64,000 bases of DNA from Hydrogenophaga sp. IBVHS2. GTDB taxonomy: Bacteria; Pseudomonadota; Gammaproteobacteria; Burkholderiales; Burkholderiaceae_C. Location: assembly GCF_002127215.1 (NCBI RefSeq), contig NZ_NFUT01000002.1:778162-842161 (forward strand), read 5' to 3'. Positions within the stretch are counted from its first letter, which is position 1; each line of letters starts with the position of its first letter. Of the stretch, positions 28,332-36,373 are shown piece by piece. Below the pieces are notes generated by a model. The model was not told the DNA's origin, searched no databases, and saw only the letters and a list, made by a program, of their open reading frames with translations. The position numbers and the translations under genes were made by a program.

Positions 28332-28438
28332 GGATGTCTCCTGTGGTCGGGTTGGAACGCGGATCACTGTAGGGGTGGGGTCCTGGGGTGGCGATCCTGA
28401 CTTACCCTACTTCAAGTCTCAACTATTCAGGCGTCAAT

Positions 28439-28915
28439 TCAAGCAGTCGCAGCCAGCGCCTGTGGCAGCCACTCGCGGCACCAGGCCGTGCCCGCGGCCT
28501 CGGGGTCGTCCACCGTGAAGGCATCGATCACCAGCGGTTCGCCCACACGGATGGCGCCCAGGTCGCTCAGCCGGGCATCGAACAGGCGACCGCCATTGGC
28601 AAAGGTGTTGGGGTACTGGGCACTGTCGCCCAGCGCGATCAGGCCGTAGCGAACATGGCCCAGGAAACGCGGGTGGCTGTCGAGCGAGGCGTACAGCGCC
28701 TGTGCGTTGTCGGGCACGTCACCCGATCCATAGGTGGAGGTGCATATGACGTAAAGTGCATCTTCGTCAAACACCGATACGTCCAGTCCGTTCATCATCC
28801 GGACTTCCACCGATCCGATCAGGTCAGCGCAGTCGAGCTCGATGGCCTGGGCCACATACTCGGCGGTGCCGGTCATGGTGCCGACCAGGATGAGGAGCTT
28901 GGAAGGAGTGGGCAT
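28439..28915 (-). CDS. Flavodoxin family protein
   Basis: 158 residues from ATG 28915; GTG 28924 would add three. The FMN phosphate loop is TMTGTAEYVAQ (about 13-23), followed by VICTSTYGSGDVPDNAQ (the 50s-like loop) and GLIALGDSAQYPNTF (the 90s loop), all in family order. It is a soluble electron carrier that binds FMN; its redox partner is unknown. It is transcribed towards livK (107-base gap) and divergent from a second binding protein. Confidence 0.9.
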   Translation of the reverse strand: MPTPSKLLILVGTMTGTAEYVAQAIELDCADLIGSVEVRMMNGLDVSVFDEDALYVICTSTYGSGDVPDNAQALYASLDSHPRFLGHVRYGLIALGDSAQYPNTFANGGRLFDARLSDLGAIRVGEPLVIDAFTVDDPEAAGTAWCREWLPQALAATA

Positions 28916-28998
28916 AAGCTGCACTTTAGTTCATGTTGTTGGGTGAATGTCTGGGGGTTTACCCCTTGTTTCTGCGATTCTCGGTGCATCTAGGGCCG

Positions 28999-29030
28999 TA
29001 AAATAAAAAGCACACTGATCGTTAGTGTGC
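28999..29030. promoter_or_regulatory. Promoter with overlapping inverted repeat before the orphan binding lipoprotein
   Basis: A TAAAAT at 28999-29004 is a good -10 for the rightward gene. Immediately after it lie perfect 7-base arms GCACACT (29010-29016) and AGTGTGC (29024-29030), 7-base spacer. The repeat would sit on the transcription start, as for a repressor operator. Read leftwards, the hairpin is followed by TTTTTATTTT, so it also has the form of an intrinsic terminator on the minus strand. Confidence 0.5.
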
Positions 29031-29062
29031 CTTTAGATCAACCGGAACAAGGAAAGCATCCG

Positions 29063-30232
29063 ATGCGCGAAGAACTGAAATGGGCCGTCGTGGCAGCCGC
29101 CGTGGCCCTGGCCGCCTGTGGCAAGAAGGACGAGACCGCCGCCAACCCGACCGACAGCGACACGCTGCTGGTCAGGATCGGCCATGTGGGCGCTACCAGC
29201 GGCCCTGTGGCCCACCTGGGCAAGGACAACGAGAACGGCGCGCGCCTGGCCATCGAGGAACTCAATGCCGCCGGCATCCGCATCGGTGAGCGCGCTGCCC
29301 GGTTCGAGCTGCTGGCCGAGGACGATGCGGCCGACCCCAAGCAGGCCACCGCGGCGGCCCAGAAGCTGGTGGACGTGAACGTGCATGGCGTGGTGGGTCA
29401 CCTGACCTCCGGCGCCACGCTGCCGGCTTCCCCGATCTACAACGAGGCCGGCATCCCCCAGATCACGCCCTCGTCGACCAACCCCAAGTTCACCCGCCAG
29501 GGCTTTGCCGGGGCCTTCCGCCTGGTGGCCGACGACACCCAGCAGGGCGGCGCCCTGGGCCGGTATGCGGCGGAGACGCTCAAGGCCCGGACCGTGGCCG
29601 TCATCGACGACCGCACCGCCTACGGACAGGGCCTGGCCGACGAATTCGAGAAGGCCGCCGTGGCCGCCGGCGCGCAGGTGGTGGGCCGCGAGTACACCAA
29701 CGACAAGGCCACCGACTTCAATGCGGTGCTGACCTCGCTCAAGGCGAAGTCGCCCGATGTGGTGTTCTTCGGGGGCATGGATTCGGTGGGCGGCCCCATG
29801 CTGCGCCAGATGCGCGCCCTGGGCCTGCAGTCGCTGCTGGTGGGCGGAGACGGCCTGTGCACCGGCGAGATGATCACCCTGTCCGACACCGCGCTGGGTG
29901 ACGAGAAGGTGTTCTGCGTGGAGGCCGGCGGTGTGGACGGCGACGAGGTGGCGGCCAACGACCGGTTCCGCGCCGCCTACCGCGCCAAGTACGGCACCGA
30001 CGTGCAGGCCTATGCCGGCTATGCCTACGATGGCGTCAAGCTGCTGGCCGCGGCCATGCAGGCCGCCGGTTCGGTGGAGCCGCAGAAGTACCTGCCCGCC
30101 CTCAGGTCGGTGCAGTACCAGGGCGCATCGGGCCAGGTGCAGTTCGATGGCAAGGGCGACCGCATCGACGCCGCCCTGACGCTCTACACCTTCAAGGGGG
30201 GGCAGCGCCACAAGCTGGCGGTGATCCGCTGA
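29063..30232 (+). CDS. Liv-type substrate-binding lipoprotein
   Basis: 389 residues. The N-terminus MREELKWAVVAAAVALAAC ends in a lipobox (LAAC) with lipidation at Cys19, then GKKDE. The body is a type I periplasmic-binding fold (IGHVGATSGPVAHLGKDNENGARLA; VVGHLTSGATLPASPIYNEAGIPQI; YAGYAYDGVKLLAAAM), like LivJ/LivK. No permease or ATPase genes adjoin it, so it may feed the livHMGF complex 2 kb away or another one. ATG 29063 has GGAA upstream, and its promoter carries an inverted repeat. Confidence 0.87.
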   Translation: MREELKWAVVAAAVALAACGKKDETAANPTDSDTLLVRIGHVGATSGPVAHLGKDNENGARLAIEELNAAGIRIGERAARFELLAEDDAADPKQATAAAQKLVDVNVHGVVGHLTSGATLPASPIYNEAGIPQITPSSTNPKFTRQGFAGAFRLVADDTQQGGALGRYAAETLKARTVAVIDDRTAYGQGLADEFEKAAVAAGAQVVGREYTNDKATDFNAVLTSLKAKSPDVVFFGGMDSVGGPMLRQMRALGLQSLLVGGDGLCTGEMITLSDTALGDEKVFCVEAGGVDGDEVAANDRFRAAYRAKYGTDVQAYAGYAYDGVKLLAAAMQAAGSVEPQKYLPALRSVQYQGASGQVQFDGKGDRIDAALTLYTFKGGQRHKLAVIR

Positions 30233-30307
30233 GCGCGGCCGCGCCGGGGTGACGCCGGGGGCGGGCTGCGGACACAATCGTGGCCTGGTCCTCGCTACTG
30301 TCCCCTC

Positions 30308-30775
30308 ATGGCCCGCTCCAACCCATCCGACCCGCCCGTCAACCGGCTCGATCTGCAGCTGTGTTTTGCCCTCTACAGGGCCACCAACGCCATCACGCAC
30401 ACCTACCGGGCGCCGCTGGCGGCGCTGGGCCTGACCTACCCGCAGTACCTGGTGCTGCTGGTGATGTGGGAGGACGGTGAACAGACCGTCGGCGGGCTGG
30501 CGCAACGGCTGTCCCTCGATGCCAGCACGCTGACGCCACTGCTGCGCCGCATGGAGCGTGCCGGGCTGGTGCAGCGGCGGCGCGACCCCGCCAACCAGCG
30601 TTCGGTGCGGGTGAGCCTGACCGAGGCAGGTCGGGCCCTTGAAGGTCCGACCGCCGCCATCCAGCAGCGCGTGGCCTGCGCCACCCGCCTCGACGGCCCC
30701 AGCTTCGAACAGATGCGCCTGCAGCTGCACCGTCTGGCGGCCGACCTGGACGGCAACAGCCCCGGACCGGGCTGA
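30308..30775 (+). CDS. ohrR: OhrR-type MarR family regulator
   Basis: 155 residues. LQLCFALYRATNAITHTYRAPL matches the N-terminal helix of OhrR with the peroxide-sensing Cys (C19), followed by GLTYPQYLVLLVMWE and the winged helix with RMERAGLVQRRRDPANQRSVRVSLT. OhrR represses organic-hydroperoxide resistance genes until its Cys is oxidised. No ohr gene is adjacent; instead a catalase-related gene follows 134 bases downstream on the same strand. The upstream CACAATCG (30273) is a possible -10. Confidence 0.88.
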   Translation: MARSNPSDPPVNRLDLQLCFALYRATNAITHTYRAPLAALGLTYPQYLVLLVMWEDGEQTVGGLAQRLSLDASTLTPLLRRMERAGLVQRRRDPANQRSVRVSLTEAGRALEGPTAAIQQRVACATRLDGPSFEQMRLQLHRLAADLDGNSPGPG

Positions 30776-30793
30776 TCCGCTCCCCGGTGCATG

Positions 30794-30819
30794 CCCCTGC
30801 GATCCGCTGGATGCAGGGG
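30794..30819 (+). promoter_or_regulatory. Strong hairpin between ohrR and the catalase-related gene
   Basis: Arms CCCCTGC-G-ATCC and GGATGCAGGGG pair over 11 positions with one bulged G and the loop GCT, 19 bases after the ohrR stop. There is no T-tract. It may be an incomplete terminator, an mRNA stabiliser or, as DNA, an operator for OhrR upstream of the peroxidase-like gene. Confidence 0.4.
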
Positions 30820-30909
30820 GATTCCCTGATGTGCAATCCATTGGTGGCCCAATAATCCGTCGGGAGCGGTCTTCGCCGCCCCCAACCGATTCACCTTGCC
30901 GAGGTTGCC

Positions 30910-31923
30910 ATGCCCCTTCACACCACCCGTTCCCTCTTCACCCTGACCGCTGCCGCGGCACTGTTGTCCGGTCTGGCTGCGCCGTCGGCCTGGGCGGTGG
31001 ACCCCACGCGCATGGTCGATGCGTTTGAAGCCACCAACGGCAAGTTCGAGGGCTTCCGCCGCTCCGGCGCCAAGGGCATCTGCGCCACCGGCGAGTTCGT
31101 GGGCTCGGCCCAGGGCCGGGCGCTCTCGGTGGCCTCGGCCTTCTCCGGCAAGCCGGTGCCGGTGGTCGTGCGCTTCTCGGTCGGTGGCGCCAACCCCAAT
31201 GCGGCCGACAACGGCAAGGGCCAGCGCAACCTGGCCCTGCAGTTCGATCTGCCGGGCGGCGAGGTCTGGCAGATGGGCAACATCAACGCGCCCATCTTCG
31301 GCGCGGCCACGCCGGAGCAGCTGCTCGGCCGCGTGGAGTCGCTGCGTCCCGATCCGGCCACCAAGGCGGCCGATCCGGCCAAGGTCAAGGCTTTCGCCGA
31401 CGCCAACCCGGAGGTGCTGATGCAGGGCCGGTACTTCGCGTCCCAGCCGGTGCCGGCCAGCTACGCCAGCGTCAATTACTGGGGCGTGCATGGCTTCGGC
31501 TTCACCAACGACAAGGGCCAGACCCAGTACGGCAAATGGATCTTCGAGCCGGTGGGTGGCGTGCAGGGCCTGACCGACGAGGAAGCCAAGGCCAAGGGCC
31601 CCCAGTTCCTGTTCGAAGACCTGCGCCAGCGCGTCAAGGCCGGTGGCGTGGCCTTCAACTTCAACCTGGAGCTGGCCCAGCCCGGCGACATCATCAACAA
31701 GGCCACGGTCCCGCTGCCCGAAGGCCGCCAGAAAGTGAACCTGGGCGTGCTCAAGATCACCGCCGTGTCGGCCGACGCCACCGGCCCGTGCGTGGGCATC
31801 ACCTACAACCCCATGATCCTGCCCAAGGGCGTGGTGCCCACCGACGACCCGATGCTGGCCGGCCGCGCTGCGCCGTACGCGGTGTCGCTGGGCCGCCGGC
31901 TGGGCGAGGGCGCCAAGCAGTAA
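30910..31923 (+). CDS. Periplasmic catalase-related protein (SrpA-type), second paralogue, distal His replaced
   Basis: 337 residues with a signal peptide ending SAWAV. It is closely similar to the product of 12700-13710 along its length (RRSGAKGIC, SVGGANPNAADNGKG, GEVWQMGNINAPIF, APYAVSLGRRLGEG). The distal Asn (NINAP) and the C-terminal Tyr segment are kept, but the catalytic His of the xHAKG motif is Gly53. It follows an OhrR-type regulator, which points to a peroxide or oxidative-stress role. The loss of the distal His in both copies suggests a changed haem chemistry rather than simple decay, because the rest is well conserved. Confidence 0.87.
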   Translation: MPLHTTRSLFTLTAAAALLSGLAAPSAWAVDPTRMVDAFEATNGKFEGFRRSGAKGICATGEFVGSAQGRALSVASAFSGKPVPVVVRFSVGGANPNAADNGKGQRNLALQFDLPGGEVWQMGNINAPIFGAATPEQLLGRVESLRPDPATKAADPAKVKAFADANPEVLMQGRYFASQPVPASYASVNYWGVHGFGFTNDKGQTQYGKWIFEPVGGVQGLTDEEAKAKGPQFLFEDLRQRVKAGGVAFNFNLELAQPGDIINKATVPLPEGRQKVNLGVLKITAVSADATGPCVGITYNPMILPKGVVPTDDPMLAGRAAPYAVSLGRRLGEGAKQ

Positions 31924-31929
31924 GGGGCC

Positions 31930-33270
31930 TCAGGCGCCGCTCAGGCCGTCGGCATTGGCCTGCGCGATGGCCCGGAAGGCCGGGCTGATGCGCGGGTCGG
32001 CGGCCGCTGCCCGCCAGAATCCCAAGGCCAGCGACAGGGCCCGTGGCCACACCGCCAGGGTCTGTACCGTGGGGCAGGGCAGCTGCGCGAGAAAGTCGCG
32101 CAGCACCACCTCGCCAGCCACCGGCGCATAGTGCATGGGCAGCATGTCGTAGGCCGGGGCCAGCCGCCAGCGGTGTTCGTGAAGCAGCAGCGACAGGTTG
32201 CCGTGGTGCCGGTCGGTGTTGGCAATCAGGGCGCCGAAGGCATCGAGCAGGGCGATGGTGTGCACATCATCGGGATGCAGCCGTTCCGGGCCAGCGACGC
32301 CGGAGCGGTGGGCGGTGTCCACCCAGTTGACGCCGGCGCCGATGTACTGGCGGTCGTACACCTCCAGCGACACCATGCCCACGCGGCCGCCCGGCGCCGT
32401 GCGGTCAAAGCGCCGGCTCTCCAGGAACACCCGGCCGCCGGCCAGTTCGATGCGGCTGTGGGCCGCCGAGACGCCGGCATCGGCCAGCGTCTGCAAGGCC
32501 AGCCCTTCGCAGACCAGCAGGTCGCGCCAGCGCTGGCTGGCTGCACTCTCGTCGGCCGGCGAGAACTTGACCAGCACCGCGTGACCGTCGCGCACCGCGC
32601 TGAACTTGGGCTGCTCGCCCCCGGCACTCGACCCCGGTGTGCCCCGATCCAGCGCCCGGGCGGCCAGCATCGGGTAATCGGTGGCGGGGTCGGTCACGAC
32701 GGCGGCCTCGGTGCGCAATGGCGCGGGCCGTGCCAGAAACCGATCGAATGCCGGCGCACCCACCAGCAGGTTGCCGGGCAGGTCCTCTCCGGCGTTCACC
32801 AGCGCCTTGAGGATGTGGTCGTCGCTCCAGTGCGTCAGGTTGGCCGGCAGCTGCAAGGCAGGGTGCCGGCCGACAAAGCCGCGACCCAGGAAGCCCTGGG
32901 GCCGCATGTCGTACAGGAACCAGGGCAGGCTGGCATGGCGGGCGCTCTGGCCATGCTCGCGGTCGGCCTCGTCCATCCAGAAGCCCTCGGGCGCCAGCGG
33001 GTAGAGCGTGCCGAAGAACCGGACCGTGCCGTCGGGCTGCACCCCGTGCACCGGCACCTGGCGGCCCACGCCCGGCACCTCGCGCAGCAGCAGGTAGCGG
33101 CGCGCCCGCGCCGAGCCCACCGCCACCACCTGTCCGTCGGCCAGCAGCGGCGCGAGCAGGCGCGACGCGGTCGGCTGGCTGATGGTCAGACGCGCCTGCA
33201 ACTCCGGGCTGGTGGCCGTGCCGCCCAGGTGCCGCAGGACGCTGAGCAGATCGTGGGGGGTGGCGACCAT
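31930..33270 (-). CDS. yjjJ: HipA family kinase, YjjJ-type, with N-terminal winged helix
   Basis: 446 residues. The N-terminal 60 residues form a helix-turn-helix (ATSPELQARLTISQPTASRLLAPLLADG). The HipA-like kinase follows, with SSAGGEQPKFSAV (nucleotide region), FLESRRFDR, the catalytic ALIANTDRHHGNLS and the metal-binding YDMLPMHY. The fused DNA-binding domain and absence of a hipB gene fit the solo HipA homologue YjjJ, known as a growth inhibitor in E. coli. The start region carries palindromes suited to autoregulation. Its cellular target is unknown. Confidence 0.88.
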   Translation of the reverse strand: MVATPHDLLSVLRHLGGTATSPELQARLTISQPTASRLLAPLLADGQVVAVGSARARRYLLLREVPGVGRQVPVHGVQPDGTVRFFGTLYPLAPEGFWMDEADREHGQSARHASLPWFLYDMRPQGFLGRGFVGRHPALQLPANLTHWSDDHILKALVNAGEDLPGNLLVGAPAFDRFLARPAPLRTEAAVVTDPATDYPMLAARALDRGTPGSSAGGEQPKFSAVRDGHAVLVKFSPADESAASQRWRDLLVCEGLALQTLADAGVSAAHSRIELAGGRVFLESRRFDRTAPGGRVGMVSLEVYDRQYIGAGVNWVDTAHRSGVAGPERLHPDDVHTIALLDAFGALIANTDRHHGNLSLLLHEHRWRLAPAYDMLPMHYAPVAGEVVLRDFLAQLPCPTVQTLAVWPRALSLALGFWRAAAADPRISPAFRAIAQANADGLSGA

Positions 33271-33282
33271 GAATGGATTCTT

Positions 33283-33300
33283 GAATGAATATTTTCATTC
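33283..33300. promoter_or_regulatory. Palindrome in the hipA/yjjJ promoter
   Basis: Perfect arms GAATGAA (33283-33289) and TTCATTC (33294-33300) with spacer TATT, 13 bases before the ATG of the HipA-like gene. The region is strikingly AT-rich for this genome. A likely operator, possibly for the protein's own winged-helix domain. Confidence 0.55.
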
Positions 33301-33328
33301 TATCCCGTTGTTGCACAACGAGAAATCC

Positions 33329-33342
33329 GGATTCATGAATCC
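33329..33342. repeat. Perfect 14-base palindrome between tRNA-Arg and hipA-like gene
   Basis: GGATTCATGAATCC reads the same on both strands. It lies 8 bases beyond the encoded CCA of tRNA-Arg and 59 bases before the HipA-like start. It shares the GAAT core with the promoter palindrome at 33283, so it may be a second operator, or the 3' processing or termination hairpin of the tRNA transcript. Confidence 0.5.
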
Positions 33343-33349
33343 ATCTTGG

Positions 33350-33426
33350 TGGCCTGCCCGGAGGGACTCGAACCCCCGACCTGCTGCTTAGAAGGCAGCT
33401 GCTCTATCCAGTTGAGCTACGGGCAG
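33350..33426 (-). tRNA. tRNA-Arg (anticodon TCT)
   Basis: Folds as a complete cloverleaf of 77 bases with encoded CCA. The acceptor stem CTGCCCG pairs with CGGGCAG, the D-arm is GCTC...GAGC, the anticodon stem GCTGC/GCAGC holds the loop CTTCTAA, and the T-arm GGGGG/CCCTC has the loop TTCGAGT. Anticodon TCT reads AGA/AGG. Confidence 0.96.
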
Positions 33427-33464
33427 TGTGATCACCGGGTGTCCGTTGTCGGGGCCGGATGGAG

Positions 33465-33489
33465 AAAAGGCCCACGCTGTGGGCCTTTT
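33465..33489 (-). terminator. Terminator after tRNA-Pro
   Basis: Inverted repeat AAAAGGCCCAC / GTGGGCCTTTT with loop GCT, ten bases after the 3' end of tRNA-Pro. It ends in a T-run when read in either direction. It should separate tRNA-Pro from tRNA-Arg transcription. Confidence 0.8.
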
Positions 33490-33498
33490 CGTTTTTCG

Positions 33499-33575
33499 TG
33501 GTCGGAGCGGCGGGATTCGAACTCGCGACCCTCTGCTCCCAAAGCAGATGCGCTACCAGGCTGCGCTACGCTCCG
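33499..33575 (-). tRNA. tRNA-Pro (anticodon TGG)
   Basis: 77 bases with encoded CCA. The acceptor stem is CGGAGCG/CGCTCCG, the D-arm GCGC...GCGC, the anticodon stem TCTGC/GCAGA with loop TTTGGGA (anticodon TGG), and the T-loop TTCGAAT. Discriminator base A. Confidence 0.96.
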
Positions 33576-33623
33576 ACTGAAGCGCTGGATTGTACCCGCG
33601 CCCCGGTGCCGTTCCGGCGCGGT

Positions 33624-34328
33624 TCAGCGCTTCTGGTACTGGACGGCGCCGAACAGGGTCTGGCGCGCCTTGTCGTCGGTCAGCGGATTGCGGGCGTCGG
33701 CCAGCACCGCCACACCGCGCTGCACCGCCGGGCGGGCCGCGATGCGGTCGAACCAGTCCTTCAGACGGGGGTAGTCGGCCCAATCGATGCCCTGGTTCTG
33801 CCAGCTGCGCAGCCAGGGAAAGATGGCGATGTCGGCCACGGTGTACTGGCGGCCTGCGATGAAGGGCTGGTTCTGCAGCTGCCGGTCCATCACGCCGTAC
33901 AGGCGCCTGGCCTCATTGGTGTAGCGGTTGATGGCGTACTCGATCTTTTCCGGGGCATAGATGCGAAAGTGGTGGGCCTGTCCCAGCATGGGGCCCACAC
34001 CCCCCATCTGGAACATCAGCCATTCGAGCATCTTGAAGCGGTCGCGGTCGGACCGGGGCAGGAACTTCCCCGTCTTGCCGGCCAGGTACAGCAGGATGGC
34101 GCCCGACTCGAACAGGCTGATCGGCTTGCCGTCCGGACCCTGCGGGTCGACCAGGGCCGGGATCTTGTTGTTCGGGCTGATCTTCAGGAAGGCCGGGTCG
34201 AACTGGTCGCCCTTGGCAATGTCGATCGGGTGCACCTGCCAGTCGCGTCCGAGCCTGAGCCCGCATTCCTCCAGCATGATGTGGACCTTGTGTCCGTTGG
34301 GGGTGGGCCAGGAATAGACGTCGATCAT
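33624..34328 (-). CDS. Glutathione S-transferase, Nu-class (YghU/YfcG-like)
   Basis: 234 residues. An N-terminal thioredoxin-like domain (MIDVYSWPTPNGHKVHIMLEECG) has the active-site TPNG segment, the cis-Pro motif ISPNNKIPALVDP and the glutathione-binding FESGAILLYLA. The C-terminal helical domain contains FQMGGVGPMLGQAHHF and the GRQYTVADIAIFPWL capping motif. E. coli relatives YfcG and YghU have disulfide-bond reductase activity with glutathione. It lies downstream of no obvious partner, with tRNA-Pro transcribed after it. Confidence 0.92.
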   Translation of the reverse strand: MIDVYSWPTPNGHKVHIMLEECGLRLGRDWQVHPIDIAKGDQFDPAFLKISPNNKIPALVDPQGPDGKPISLFESGAILLYLAGKTGKFLPRSDRDRFKMLEWLMFQMGGVGPMLGQAHHFRIYAPEKIEYAINRYTNEARRLYGVMDRQLQNQPFIAGRQYTVADIAIFPWLRSWQNQGIDWADYPRLKDWFDRIAARPAVQRGVAVLADARNPLTDDKARQTLFGAVQYQKR

Positions 34329-34393
34329 GGGTGTCTCCAGGGGGCGGTGGTCGAAGGCGGTCGCCGCGGGCACTTTACGGGAAAATGCCGGCC

Positions 34394-35053
34394 ATGTTCG
34401 ACCGCACACGCCAAGCCCTGCTGCGCCTTGTGGGCGCGCCCGAGACGCCATCGGGCGCGCCATTGACGCAATGGTGCCGCCAGCACGGTCTGGCCTTCAG
34501 CGCTCAGGGGTCGATGGCGTTTGCGGTCAATGGTGCCGAGGGCACCCGCATCTGGCGAGCGGCCTGCGGGCCTTCCACGCGTGGCTACATCCAGGGCCAC
34601 GAGCTGCTGGCCCGGGTGCATCTGGGGCGGGACGATGGCGCGCTCATCGTGCTCATGAACCGCTCGCTGCGGCACGACATCGAGGCCCAGGCCCATGCGC
34701 TGTTCTCGCGGGCCACCGACGACCTGCAGACCCTGACACAGGACGTGCCGGAAGAGGTGCGCTGGATCTCCAGCCTGCGCGACACCGGATGGCAAGGACC
34801 GCCGGCCGATTTCTGGACCCGCCATGCGGTCTTCACCGACGACCCCTCGGCGGCCCGGCGCTGGCTGGACGAGGAAGCGGTGAACCGGCTGCTGGCCTGG
34901 CCGCCGGGCGGCGTGACCGCCCGGACACCGATGCTGATCACCCGCCAGCGCGGGCGGCTGCAGCTGCGCCTGCAGATGGACCCGCCGGCCGACCCCGACA
35001 CCGCGGTCCATGCGCTGGACCTGCTGCGCCATCTGGCCGGCCAGGCGACCTGA
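34394..35053 (+). CDS. Conserved hypothetical protein
   Basis: 219 residues from ATG 34394; an in-frame ATG at 34385 is possible. I recognise no domain. The protein is soluble-looking, with two short conserved-looking stretches (GPSTRGYIQGHELLARVHLG and LMNRSLRHDIEAQAHALFSR) and no signal peptide or membrane segment. It is divergent from the GST gene and converges with the acyl-CoA dehydrogenase gene, a single base separating the two stops. Codon use looks like that of its neighbours, so it is very probably a real gene. Confidence 0.75.
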   Translation: MFDRTRQALLRLVGAPETPSGAPLTQWCRQHGLAFSAQGSMAFAVNGAEGTRIWRAACGPSTRGYIQGHELLARVHLGRDDGALIVLMNRSLRHDIEAQAHALFSRATDDLQTLTQDVPEEVRWISSLRDTGWQGPPADFWTRHAVFTDDPSAARRWLDEEAVNRLLAWPPGGVTARTPMLITRQRGRLQLRLQMDPPADPDTAVHALDLLRHLAGQAT

Positions 35054-35054
35054 A

Positions 35055-36314
35055 TCAGCTGCCGCGGGTGACCGGCATCTCCACCTCGGTCTTGATCGCC
35101 ATGTGGCGCGCCAGCTCCAGTTTGGCGATCGACTGGCGGTGCACCTCGTCCGGGCCGTCGGCCAGGCGCAGGGTGCGCTGGTTGGCGTAGCTGTAGGCCA
35201 GCGGGAAATCGTCGCTCACGCCGCCGCCGCCATGGGCCTGGATGGCCATGTCGATGATGTCGCAGGCCATGTTGGGGGCCACCACCTTGATCATGGCGAT
35301 CTCGGCCTTGGCCACCTTGTTGCCCACCGTGTCCATCATGTAGGCCGCCTTGAGGGTGAGCAGGCGGGCCATCTCGATGCGGCAGCGGGCGTCGGCAATG
35401 CGCTCGTGCCAGACCGACTGGGCCGACACCGGCTTGCCGAAGGCGATGCGGCTGTTGAGACGCTGGCACATCAGTTCCAGGGCCCGCTCGGCCGCGCCGA
35501 TGGAGCGCATGCAGTGGTGGATGCGGCCCGGGCCGAGGCGGCCCTGGGCGATCTCGAAGCCTCGCCCTTCGCCCAGCAGCAGGTTACCGGCCGGAACCCG
35601 CACGTTCTCCAGCACCACCTCCATGTGGCCGTGGGGTGCGTCGTCGTAACCGAACACGCTGAGCGGGCGCACCACCTTGATGCCCTTGCTGTTGGCGGGC
35701 ACGATGATCATCGACTGCTGCGAATGCCTCGGTGCGTCCGGGTTGCTCTTGCCCATGACGATGTAGACCGCGCAGCGCGGGTCGCCGGCGCCCGACGACC
35801 ACCACTTGCGGCCGTTGATGACGTATTCGTCGCCCACGCGCTCGATGCGACACTGGATGTTGGTGGCGTCGCTGGATGCCACCTCCGGCTCGGTCATCAG
35901 GAAGGCCGAACGGATCTCGCCGCGCAGCAGCGGCTCCAGCCACTGGTCCTTGAGTTCCTCGCTGGCGTAGCGCTCGAAGGTCTCCATGTTGCCGGTGTCG
36001 GGCGCCGAGCAGTTGAACACCTCGGCCGCAAACGGCACCCGGCCCATGATCTCGCACAGCGGGGCGTATTCCAGGTTGGACAGACCTTCCGGCGCACGCG
36101 GGCTGCGCGGCAGGAACAGGTTCCACAGGCCGGCGGCGCGGGCCTTGGGCTTGAGCTCTTCGATGATCCTGGTGGGAATCCAGGCGTTGCCGGCCGCGCG
36201 GTTGGCGGCGATCTCGGCAAAGAAGCGGGCCTCGTTGGGGTAGATGTGCTCATCCATGAAGGCGAGCAGACGCTCGCGCATGGCCTTGACCTTGTCGGTG
36301 TAATCGAAATTCAT
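35055..36314 (-). CDS. Acyl-CoA dehydrogenase, ACAD10/11 (LvaC)-like
   Basis: 419 residues. ACAD signatures are [15 protein letters not shown], the FAD-contact [14 protein letters not shown] and the C-terminal [13 protein letters not shown]. At the position of the usual catalytic Glu the sequence is LADGPDEVH, giving Asp (D386) as in ACAD10/ACAD11 and bacterial relatives. It follows a phosphotransferase gene at 59 bases, matching the kinase-dehydrogenase fusion of ACAD11 and the adjacent LvaA/LvaC genes of Pseudomonas putida, where a 4-phosphoacyl-CoA intermediate loses phosphate. That reaction is inferred for this protein. Confidence 0.87.
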   Translation of the reverse strand: MNFDYTDKVKAMRERLLAFMDEHIYPNEARFFAEIAANRAAGNAWIPTRIIEELKPKARAAGLWNLFLPRSPRAPEGLSNLEYAPLCEIMGRVPFAAEVFNCSAPDTGNMETFERYASEELKDQWLEPLLRGEIRSAFLMTEPEVASSDATNIQCRIERVGDEYVINGRKWWSSGAGDPRCAVYIVMGKSNPDAPRHSQQSMIIVPANSKGIKVVRPLSVFGYDDAPHGHMEVVLENVRVPAGNLLLGEGRGFEIAQGRLGPGRIHHCMRSIGAAERALELMCQRLNSRIAFGKPVSAQSVWHERIADARCRIEMARLLTLKAAYMMDTVGNKVAKAEIAMIKVVAPNMACDIIDMAIQAHGGGGVSDDFPLAYSYANQRTLRLADGPDEVHRQSIAKLELARHMAIKTEVEMPVTRGS

Positions 36315-36373
36315 GGTGGCTCCTTGGGGATCGTGGGGTGTTCGGTGGCAGTGAGGGTGTCGGGGCAGGGCGA

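Noticed and set aside
33350-33575. tRNA-associated integration site (attB) for a genomic island
   Set aside because: No integrase gene, no repeat of a tRNA 3' end and no GC shift were seen on either side. Only the AT-rich hipA promoter differs in composition.
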